Below, in pieces: positions 1-5,361 of a stretch of DNA of 7,491 nucleotides. A program made the translations under genes and the position numbers. The first letter of the stretch is position 1, and each line of letters opens with the position of its first letter. A model generated the notes under the pieces. The model ran no database searches and was not told the origin of the DNA. It worked only from the letters and a program-made list of their open reading frames with translations. Origin of the DNA: Burkholderiales bacterium (lineage in GTDB: Bacteria > Pseudomonadota > Gammaproteobacteria > Burkholderiales > Burkholderiaceae_A); NCBI GenBank assembly GCA_030834045.1, contig JAURFZ010000065.1, positions 1 to 7,491 of the forward strand, written 5' to 3'.

Positions 1-431
1 TCATCTAGAACATCAAGTACCGGGCGGCTGAATTCAAGCTGAAACCGGTCGTCGTGGGCGGGGTCGCGGCCGAGGCAGGTGACGTCTTCATGATTTTCCA
101 ATTGCAGTCGCATTCCCGCGGCGGGCTTTCGGCTCACGCGAAGCAGGGCGCTTGCCTGGTTGGGCGCAGGCCCAATGCGTTCCACCAGAATTTCAACTCG
201 CCCACCCGAGGGCTTCTTTGCAAAAAGCCTTGCAGCAATTACCTTGGAGTTGTTAAAAACCAGCAGGTCTTGTGGGTTCAAAAGATCAACCAGGTCGGTG
301 AACCGCCGGTCGCGAAGGTCTTGCTCGCCGTGCACATCAAGCAGCCTGCTTTGGCTGCGCACCTCGGCAGGCGCTTGGGCAATAAGTTCTTCAGGCAATT
401 TAAAATCAAAGTCAGATAACTGGTAGGTCAT
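1..431 (-). CDS. queA: S-adenosylmethionine:tRNA ribosyltransferase-isomerase QueA, N-terminal part (runs off the left edge)
   Basis: QueA transfers and isomerises the ribosyl part of SAM onto 7-aminomethyl-7-deazaguanine in tRNA, giving epoxyqueuosine in the cytoplasmic queuosine pathway. Reading the minus strand from the ATG at 431-429 gives 143 codons without a stop up to the window edge. The protein begins MTYQLSDFDFKLPEELIAQ, followed by a family-typical RSQSRLL at about residues 25-31. The block LLVFNNSKVIAARLFAKK lies at about residues 56-73, and GGRVEILVERIG follows at about 77-88. These match the QueA N-terminal region closely. The family is usually about 340-360 residues, so some 60 percent lies outside the window. 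No good Shine-Dalgarno sequence precedes the ATG. The gene lies 71 bp downstream of bioN on the same strand, so read-through from bioMN is possible, but nothing links it functionally to biotin. The product call is secure. Confidence 0.95.
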   Translation of the reverse strand, partial: MTYQLSDFDFKLPEELIAQAPAEVRSQSRLLDVHGEQDLRDRRFTDLVDLLNPQDLLVFNNSKVIAARLFAKKPSGGRVEILVERIGPAPNQASALLRVSRKPAAGMRLQLENHEDVTCLGRDPAHDDRFQLEFSRPVLDVLD

Positions 432-502
432 GGCGGGTGGGTGATGGCCGAGTGGTGACGGATGACAGCCAATGGTTTATGGCGAGTTCGTTGGAGGTAA
501 AG

Positions 503-1150
503 CTACTTTCTTGCGTTGTTTAGTCTTGCAGCAAGCGCATCCCCCATAGTCTGCGAGAGCATCTGCGAACGCCTTAGCAACGGCGTGGCAGATTTTAGCC
601 TTGGCCGCCTGCATCCCCGACAGATAAAACCTTCTCGTATTGTCTGCCATTCGGCGTTCAGTAAACCCACCCATCGAAAAACCAAGGCCATGGCAAGCGA
701 GAGTGTTGTTACCGAGATCCCGACCCACTGCAGGGGCTTAAGAAAAAACCGCAAGGCGCGAAGCAGTTCTTGGGTGGTGCTTGAAAGGGTGACCATGTCG
801 GCCAGCACCACCAGCGACAAAATTCGAAGTAGCGTAAGCAAGGCCTGTTGAAGCCCCGGCGTAATGCCCGCAGGCCAGCCTAGGCTAATAATCAGGGCGA
901 ACCATTGGGCAAGCCCCAAAAAGAACAGCATGGGCAAAAGCCCTTTCAGTAAAGCCAATAAACGCCTGCGTCCTGCAAACCCCAGGCTTATGTGGCCAAG
1001 CATGCCAAGCCCAAGTGCTAAGGCCAAAGGCCAGGCCTGTGTGATGGGAAGAAGCAAGACCGAGGCAACAGCAAGCGCCAACAGCTTGTAGCCCGCAGCC
1101 ATTCGGTGCAGCCACGACGGCCTGGGCTGGCTAAGGTAGAGGCTTAGCAT
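503..1150 (-). CDS. bioN: Energy-coupling factor (ECF) transporter transmembrane protein, BioN/CbiQ family (EcfT)
   Basis: EcfT is the membrane subunit that couples ATP hydrolysis by the ATPase subunits to substrate release by a vitamin-binding S component. The 215-residue product has the usual length and the usual start (MLSLYL, then PSWLHRMAAGYKLLALA). Hydrophobic segments lie at about residues 22-38, 40-58, 68-90 and 101-119. The cytoplasmic coupling region at about 121-170 carries FFLKPLQWVG and then REGFICRG. EcfT proteins normally carry two Ala-Arg-Gly motifs that grip the ATPases. Here the first reads CRG (177-179) and the second AARL (207-210), so both depart from the consensus. The ATG at 1150-1148 is chosen on family fit because its Shine-Dalgarno is poor. 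It follows bioM by 51 bp on the same strand, which suggests an operon. Biotin is the likeliest substrate because of the length and the simple ATPase-plus-EcfT pair; a cobalt/nickel (CbiQ) role is less likely without CbiM/CbiN. Confidence 0.85.
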   Translation of the reverse strand: MLSLYLSQPRPSWLHRMAAGYKLLALAVASVLLLPITQAWPLALALGLGMLGHISLGFAGRRRLLALLKGLLPMLFFLGLAQWFALIISLGWPAGITPGLQQALLTLLRILSLVVLADMVTLSSTTQELLRALRFFLKPLQWVGISVTTLSLAMALVFRWVGLLNAEWQTIREGFICRGCRRPRLKSATPLLRRSQMLSQTMGDALAARLNNARK

Positions 1151-1201
1151 TCCCGAAAGATTGCTTTTGTAATTCTTGGGTTCGTCGCCGCGTTCATTAC
1201 G

Positions 1202-1840
1202 TCAGCCATTTGCAAATGCCTCAAAAGCCTCCCGAACCTGCCTCACCGGCCCCTGCATTTTCACCTGTCCTCCATCCATCCAAATCAGTTCGTCAAAGTC
1301 GTCAAGGAGGTCAAGGTTGTGGCTTGCCATAACGACCTGTTGCGGGAGCTTTTCAATAAGGCGCATCATGGCCCGAGTTGCTCGTGCGTCCAGACTGGCA
1401 AAGGGCTCGTCAAAAAGTAAAACCTGCGGCTCGTCCATAAGCACCGCAAGAATACAAACCAGCTGCTTCTCTCCTTCCGAGCACTCATGGGTGCTCCTCT
1501 TCAACAGATGCCCAGCCCCATGCGCGTTTACGAGAGCCTTCGCCCTGGCTTCGACCTGCTCAGGCTCCTTGCCGCACTCAAGCTGCCCAAAGCAGAGCTC
1601 CTCCATGACCGTAGGAAATAGGATCTGTTGGTTGGGTGACTGAAAAACCAGACCCACGGGCTTTGTGTTCTCAAGCCGGCCTTGCCCGGGCTCTTCCAGC
1701 CCCATAAGCAGCCGCAGCAGCGAGGTCTTACCCGAGCCATTCAGCCCCACCAGGCCCGTGCGATGCGCTGTTAGCCGAAGGCTAAGATCTTGGAAGACCA
1801 GTTGGTCGTTGCGCCGCAGGGTAATGTTTTGAAGAATCAT
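1202..1840 (-). CDS. bioM: ECF-transporter ATP-binding protein, BioM/CbiO family
   Basis: This is the cytoplasmic ABC ATPase that powers an ECF vitamin transporter, probably for biotin with the adjacent BioN. The 212 residues contain the full set of ABC motifs. Walker A is GLNGSGKTS (32-40), the Q-loop glutamine is in VFQSPNQQ (Q67), and Walker B is LLFDE (141-145). The D-loop is ASLDAR (148-153) and the switch histidine is in ASHNLD (H164). The signature is unusual: CSEGE at 120-124 replaces the canonical LSGGQ/LSGGE. The serine and second glycine are kept, so activity is plausible. The VFQSPNQQILFPTV stretch after the Q-loop is typical of CbiO/BioM ATPases. The start ATG at 1840-1838 is preceded on the minus strand by ACAGG about 3 nt upstream, a modest ribosome-binding site. 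It is the first gene of a bioM-bioN unit and diverges from the propeller pseudogene. No S component (BioY) gene is seen. Confidence 0.88.
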   Translation of the reverse strand: MILQNITLRRNDQLVFQDLSLRLTAHRTGLVGLNGSGKTSLLRLLMGLEEPGQGRLENTKPVGLVFQSPNQQILFPTVMEELCFGQLECGKEPEQVEARAKALVNAHGAGHLLKRSTHECSEGEKQLVCILAVLMDEPQVLLFDEPFASLDARATRAMMRLIEKLPQQVVMASHNLDLLDDFDELIWMDGGQVKMQGPVRQVREAFEAFANG

Positions 1841-1855
1841 CGCCTGTCATAGTAG

Positions 1856-1865
1856 CTTCATGAAG
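1856..1865. promoter_or_regulatory. 10-bp palindrome in the divergent intergenic region upstream of bioM
   Basis: CTTCATGAAG is a perfect palindrome located 16 bp upstream of the bioM start codon, within the 60-bp gap between the divergent bioM gene and the propeller pseudogene. It lies where a repressor operator for bioM would be expected. It does not resemble the alphaproteobacterial BioR box as I know it, and no BirA-type operator was recognised. A 10-bp palindrome can also occur by chance, so the regulatory role is an inference. Confidence 0.2.
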
Positions 1866-1900
1866 ATTCAAAAACCTTGTCATTTTAGATAACAACTTCA

Positions 1901-2575
1901 ATGAACAAGGAGATACGCAATGACATTGCTGAGAACGAAACTCACTGGCTTGTCGATGGCAGCCGTCTGGTTGTGGCCAACGAAGCTGAGATCGATGGCG
2001 ACGAAGACGTTGTGCTGGCCGCAGACAAACCCAATGACCCCTTGGGCACCATCTCCATCATTGCCATTGCCAACGGCACGCCTGTCGACACAGCGCAAAG
2101 TTTGGACTTCACCGCCTTCCCCAACGCTGCGGCCTTGCAAGCCGATGCCGAATTGGGCCGCTCGTTCCCGATCTATAACGCCACCACGGGCGCGCAGGTG
2201 TTTGACTCAGGCTCTGATCTGGAGCAGCGGGCCTACGCCACCTTGCCCACGGCTTTGCTAGGAAAATCACAAGTACTTGGTCGCTTGGATAATAAAGGCC
2301 CGGAGCCAGAAAGCGTGGTGGTGGGCCAGATCGGCAGCAAGACCTATGCTTTTGTGGGCTTGGAACGCACCAGCGCCATCTTGATGTACGACCTGAGCAA
2401 CCCGGCCGCTCCGGTGTTTGTGCAGTGGCTGCAAAACACCACCGACATGGCTAACGGCGATATCTCACCCGAGGGTTTAGCGTTTGTTCCGGCTGCCAAC
2501 AGCCCGACAGGTAAAGCCTTGCTTTTGGTGGGTTACGAGGTCAGTGGCACCCTGGCTGTCTACGAAATTAACTAA
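1901..2575 (+). pseudogene. Remnant of a 'choice-of-anchor I' / alkaline-phosphatase-like secreted beta-propeller protein, frameshifted and internally shortened
   Basis: The open frame from ATG 1901 encodes 224 residues. From about residue 19 onward these match the C-terminal half of the choice-of-anchor I family, large secreted propeller proteins usually well over 450 residues. Recognisable blocks are DGSRLVVANEAE (19-30), LGTISIIAIANG (48-59), TAFPNAAALQADAELGR (71-87), QVFDSGSDLEQ (98-108), DNKGPEPESVVVGQIGSKTY (129-148), AFVGLERT (149-156), MYDLSNPAAPVFVQW (161-175) and SPTGKALLLVGYEVSGTLAVYEI (201-223). The frame has no Shine-Dalgarno at 1901. A strong one (AAGGAG, 1907-1912) sits 7 nt before another ATG at 1920, which opens a signal-peptide-like start (MTLLRTKLTGLSMAAV) in a different frame that soon turns to nonsense. 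The simplest reading is an out-of-frame deletion that joined the secretion signal to the middle of the gene. Further deletions appear to have shortened the rest. The fragment has no export signal, so a working product is unlikely. The biochemical role of the intact family is poorly defined. Confidence 0.72.
1907..1912 (+). promoter_or_regulatory. Strong Shine-Dalgarno (AAGGAG) for the out-of-frame ATG at 1920
   Basis: AAGGAG lies 7 nt upstream of the ATG at 1920-1922, ideal spacing for translation initiation. That ATG starts a short signal-peptide-like reading frame, not the frame carrying the conserved propeller sequence. This marks 1920 as the ancestral start and is the main evidence that the gene is frameshifted. 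Confidence 0.6.
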
Positions 2576-2591
2576 AAAGACGTCCTCGGCG

Positions 2592-2639
2592 GTTTGGGGA
2601 GCTCGAGCTATACTAGGCCTCGATGTTCCCCAAACTTTT
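2592..2639 (+). terminator. Inverted repeat with short T-run after the propeller remnant; possible rho-independent terminator overlapping the tRNA promoter
   Basis: GTTTGGGGA (2592-2600) and TCCCCAAAC (2627-2635) are perfect 9-bp inverted arms, and four T residues follow at 2636-2639. Within the 26-nt gap a second 4-bp pairing, CGAG (2604-2607) with CTCG (2619-2622), could extend the hairpin. It starts 16 bp after the propeller stop codon, a sensible place for a terminator. The T-run is short and the loop is large, so termination would be weak at best. The likely -10 box of the tRNA gene lies in the loop. Confidence 0.4.
2609..2614 (+). promoter_or_regulatory. Likely -10 box of the tRNA-Leu promoter
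   Basis: TATACT matches five of six bases of the sigma-70 -10 consensus and lies 26 bp before the mature tRNA 5' end. It is followed by a GC-rich discriminator (AGGCCTCG), a feature common in stable-RNA promoters under stringent control. No convincing -35 hexamer is found 16-18 bp upstream (the positions read about TCGGCG), so the promoter is only partly supported. Confidence 0.45.
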
Positions 2640-2640
2640 G

Positions 2641-2727
2641 GCCGGAGTGGTGGAATTGGTAGACGCACCGGACTCAAAATCCGGCGCCAGAGATGGTGTG
2701 CGGGTTCGAGTCCCGCCTCCGGCACCA
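2641..2727 (+). tRNA. tRNA-Leu with anticodon CAA (reads UUG)
   Basis: The full class II cloverleaf can be drawn. The acceptor stem GCCGGAG (2641-2647) pairs perfectly with CTCCGGC (2717-2723), followed by discriminator A and encoded CCA (2725-2727). The D-arm contains TGGT-AGAC. The anticodon stem CCGGA (2668-2672) pairs with TCCGG (2680-2684) around the loop CTCAAAA, which places anticodon CAA at 2675-2677. A long variable arm spans about 2685-2699, as expected for leucine tRNA. The T-arm GCGGG (2700-2704) pairs with CCCGC (2712-2716) around TTCGAGT. All stems are intact, so it should be functional. It stands alone between the propeller remnant and the GT39 gene. Confidence 0.97.
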
Positions 2728-2780
2728 GATAACCCCCGGCGTTGAGGCAAGCATTAGCTTTATGCACACTCCTGTGATGG

Positions 2781-2808
2781 TGGACAAAGTGGCGGGCGAA
2801 ATTGTTAT
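2781..2808 (+). promoter_or_regulatory. Possible sigma-70 promoter for the GT39 glycosyltransferase gene
   Basis: TGGACA (2781-2786; five of six matches to the -35 consensus) is followed after 16 bp by TGTTAT (2803-2808; four of six matches to the -10 consensus). This would start transcription near 2815, about 20 nt before the TTG start codon. The match is moderate, but the location is right, since the gene otherwise depends on read-through from the tRNA. Confidence 0.3.
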
Positions 2809-2833
2809 TAGCTCGTGATTAGAAGGGTCTAGC

Positions 2834-4465
2834 TTGCCCACGTCGCACGCGATCGACCGCTGGCTACCCCTTGGACTTGCGCTTTACTTCGGCATTCACC
2901 TTCTTACACGTGTGCTTGTTTCGCCCAGCCTTGAGCTTGACGAAGCAGAGCAACTTTTACATCTGCAGGCGCTTTCATTAGGTTACGGCTTTCAACCCCC
3001 CCTTTACACCTGGCTTCAAGCCTTGGTGTTTGCCTTCACCGGGCCAGGCGTGTTCGGGCTTGCACTGCTTAAGGCCTTATTGCTCTGGCTGACCTGGTGG
3101 GCGATGTACAGGATGGCACGACTTTTTTATAAGGCCAAAGACGCCCTTGCCATTGGCCTTTCCCTGGCGCTTTTCCCTCAGTTTTTATGGGAGTCGCAAC
3201 GCGACCTTACCCACACCGTTTTGCTCGTGGCCTGCGTGGCCCTTGCCTGGCTTGCCATCCTGAGTTGGCACGCAAAGAGTATGAGGAGCAGCCCTAAAAT
3301 TGAGGCTAAACAACAAGTGTCAGCCCCACCCTGGGGAGTGACCGCACTTCTCGGGCTCTTGGTGGGCGCTGCTATTGTCGCGAAGTACAGCGCAGGCCTT
3401 TGGCTCGTTATTCTTATTTTCTCCATTGCATTTACGGGTGGGCCTCTGCGGCACTGGCTCGCCCCGCGGCCGTTTGTCCTTATCGTCATGGTCGCCCTCA
3501 TTGTTGTTCTTCCCCATGGGCTTTGGCTTCTTAACAACCTAAGCGAGGTGGTCGCACCCATTCAATCGAAGTTGGGAATGGAGGGGGCCGCGGCGGCGAG
3601 CGTCACGTCATCACCAAAGTTCGGGACCGCGCTAATTAGCCTGCTTCAGGCGCTTGGTGGCTTCACGGGGCTCTGGGTATTAATCACGACACTTGCCTTG
3701 GGCTGGCATTGGCTGGGGCGTAAGGCAAGGGCGGGCGATACAACCGAAGGGCCTGTTTCATCGAATGAGTCTGCGACTGCGCAAGGGCTTAAAACGTATC
3801 GCGAAGAGACCGCCTCAAGCGCTGCAGACGTACCTAGCTACAAAGCTAACCCAGGCGCTTCTCAAACATTGCCCCTTTTCTGGAAAACCTACCTGTTGCT
3901 CTTCCTTGCCGCCCTGCTTGCCATGATTGTTTTTGCAGACGCCACCGAATTTAAAGACCGCTGGATGCAGCCCTTTCTGGTCATCCTTCCCCTGGCCTTT
4001 GCGCAGTTGGCTTTTAAAAATGAACTACCCCCTGCCGTTCGCCGCGCATGGACAGCCAGCGCAATAACTCTCATGCTGCTCGCGTTGGTGCTTATGCCGC
4101 TTCGAACCGTGCTTGGTACCCAGACGGGCGAACTTAGCCGGCTTGCCATCCCTTACGAAGAACTTGCTCAAGCCCTAAAGCAGGATCATCCCGGGGTGCA
4201 GAGTATTGTTGCTCCTCAAGGCCTCGTGGCGGGCAACCTTGCTCTTTACTCGAAGGCGCACAACTGGAAGGTAAGCCTCCAAGGCAAGGAGGTCGAGGCG
4301 GGTCTGTGGGTTTTGCAAGTAACGCCTAGCCGAGGCGCATTTGAACCACCTCCCGAAGGCTGGGTGGAACAGGCCACCTATACGTTTCCCCTGCGTTACA
4401 ACCAGACCGTGAAGGGCGTGAGCCATGCGGTCTGGCGAGTGTATGGCCCACCCAACGCGCGTTAA
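2834..4465 (+). CDS. GT39-family (GT-C, ArnT/PMT-like) polyprenyl-phosphate-dependent membrane glycosyltransferase
   Basis: Enzymes of this kind transfer a sugar from an undecaprenyl-phosphate carrier to lipid A, LPS core or another envelope acceptor on the periplasmic face. The 543-residue protein has a hydrophobic start (about 11-29). The family's acidic motif LELDEAEQ follows at 33-40 (D36, E37 likely catalytic/metal site in the first periplasmic loop), then GYGFQPPLYTWLQ (50-62) and WESQRDLTH (119-127). Many membrane segments follow. A conserved FKDRWMQP block (373-380) precedes the last helices, and a soluble C-terminal domain covers about 430-543. Hydrophilic stretches at about 145-166 and 297-345 are longer than usual for loops in this family. 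The start is TTG at 2834, supported by AGAAGGG (2821-2827) 6 nt upstream. It is convergent with the lipid A oxidase-like barrel gene. The transferred sugar and acceptor cannot be read from sequence; lipid A or core modification is inferred from the neighbours. Confidence 0.85.
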   Translation: MPTSHAIDRWLPLGLALYFGIHLLTRVLVSPSLELDEAEQLLHLQALSLGYGFQPPLYTWLQALVFAFTGPGVFGLALLKALLLWLTWWAMYRMARLFYKAKDALAIGLSLALFPQFLWESQRDLTHTVLLVACVALAWLAILSWHAKSMRSSPKIEAKQQVSAPPWGVTALLGLLVGAAIVAKYSAGLWLVILIFSIAFTGGPLRHWLAPRPFVLIVMVALIVVLPHGLWLLNNLSEVVAPIQSKLGMEGAAAASVTSSPKFGTALISLLQALGGFTGLWVLITTLALGWHWLGRKARAGDTTEGPVSSNESATAQGLKTYREETASSAADVPSYKANPGASQTLPLFWKTYLLLFLAALLAMIVFADATEFKDRWMQPFLVILPLAFAQLAFKNELPPAVRRAWTASAITLMLLALVLMPLRTVLGTQTGELSRLAIPYEELAQALKQDHPGVQSIVAPQGLVAGNLALYSKAHNWKVSLQGKEVEAGLWVLQVTPSRGAFEPPPEGWVEQATYTFPLRYNQTVKGVSHAVWRVYGPPNAR

Positions 4466-4562
4466 GTACTAAGAGCGAATTTCATTCACTTATGGAAGAC
4501 AGCAGCCTATAAGTCTAAAGCTCCATAGGCCCAAGAGCCCGAGGGGCCAGCGCCTGCCGACC

Positions 4563-5327
4563 TTAGAACAGGCGACTCACACCCAGGCTAAAGTGGTTGT
4601 TAATAAAGTCTACTTCCAGCTTGCCGCCGCCATCGAGGTCGGCTTCCATCGGAATGTATTGGGTGCGCAGTTCGCCAAAGGCAAGCCATTTGTCGTTGAT
4701 GCTGTAGCGCAGTCCCACCATGGCCTGGGCCGCAAATCCGGTGTACTGGTATTCAAAGGTTCGGTTGGTCGCACTTGTGACTTCAACGTGCGGGTATGAA
4801 ATACCCAAGCCCACGCCCCAGTAGGGCTCGCCGCCCCAAAGCGACTGCACACCCGGATAACGCCTGTAGAGGTTCGCCATAAGCGTGTTCATGCCGTCTG
4901 AGAACTCAAGCCGGGAAATGTTGGCATGAGGCATTTGCTTTGCATAAAGTTTGCTGTGATTGATGTCGACCCCATAGCCCCATTGGCTGCTGGCTGTTGG
5001 CCAGTAGGTGTAACGAAAGCCCCAGTAAACCGGATTACCGAACGATTTCGTCTCCCAGCCCTCGGTGGAGTAACTGCCGTCAGCAACGCCATAACTTGTA
5101 GCTGCACCCGAGAATTTCACACTGGAATGAGGGGCAGCATTGGCGCCGGTGTAGAGCGTAACTTCGGACTGCGAACCGCTTTGGGCCATTACGCCGCCGG
5201 TGGCCAACACAAGCCCCCCCGCAACCGCCGAGCACTTAAGGGCCTTGCGGAGAAACTTAAAAGCGGACTCGGCCGTTTGCCTAGTGACGCATGTCAGAGC
5301 GCGGGATGGGGTGCTGGAAGAGACCAT
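4563..5327 (-). CDS. Outer-membrane beta-barrel protein resembling lipid A oxidase (LpxQ-like)
   Basis: The 254-residue product has a signal peptide: a basic n-region, a hydrophobic stretch at about 32-45, and likely cleavage after VMA (46-48) before QSGSQ. The mature part alternates as in an 8-stranded barrel and ends with FSLGVSRLF, a C-terminal phenylalanine signature for BamA insertion. Blocks that recall rhizobial lipid A oxidase LpxQ are EVTLYTGANAAPHSSV (55-70), WETKSFGNPVYWGFRYTYW (91-109), LEFSDGMN (140-147), a glycine-rich YWGVGLGISYPHVEV (169-183) and DGGGKLEVDF (232-241). LpxQ oxidises the proximal glucosamine of lipid A to aminogluconate in the outer membrane. The n-region is long (about 31 residues) and the nearest AAGG lies 14 nt from the ATG, so the start is uncertain, but an in-frame stop 8 codons upstream limits alternatives. 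A generic OmpA-like barrel remains possible. It diverges from the GT4 gene. Confidence 0.65.
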   Translation of the reverse strand: MVSSSTPSRALTCVTRQTAESAFKFLRKALKCSAVAGGLVLATGGVMAQSGSQSEVTLYTGANAAPHSSVKFSGAATSYGVADGSYSTEGWETKSFGNPVYWGFRYTYWPTASSQWGYGVDINHSKLYAKQMPHANISRLEFSDGMNTLMANLYRRYPGVQSLWGGEPYWGVGLGISYPHVEVTSATNRTFEYQYTGFAAQAMVGLRYSINDKWLAFGELRTQYIPMEADLDGGGKLEVDFINNHFSLGVSRLF

Positions 5328-5361
5328 AATGAGTGTCTGTACCTTAAGAAGTTAATCTGCA

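Noticed and set aside
54..419. Plus-strand open frame opposite the left-edge gene
   Set aside because: The minus strand encodes an unmistakable QueA N-terminus over the same interval.
1176..1643. 155-codon plus-strand open frame antisense to bioM
   Set aside because: Serine- and arginine-rich nonsense opposite a complete ABC ATPase with all motifs.
2762..2818. 18-codon open frame from an ATG between the tRNA and the GT39 gene (MHTPVMVDKVAGEIVISS)
   Set aside because: It has no Shine-Dalgarno, no recognisable homology and overlaps the likely GT39 promoter; too short to support as a gene.
2641..2833. tRNA-Leu 3' end as an integration site for a mobile element
   Set aside because: No repeat of the tRNA 3' end, integrase or phage gene was found in the window, and the downstream gene looks like ordinary envelope biosynthesis.
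4466..4562. Possible hairpins between the convergent GT39 and barrel genes (TATGGA 4491-4496 with TCCATA 4522-4527; GGCCC 4528-4532 with GGGCC 4544-4548)
   Set aside because: The stems are 5-6 bp, compete with each other and have no T-run; not strong enough to call a terminator.
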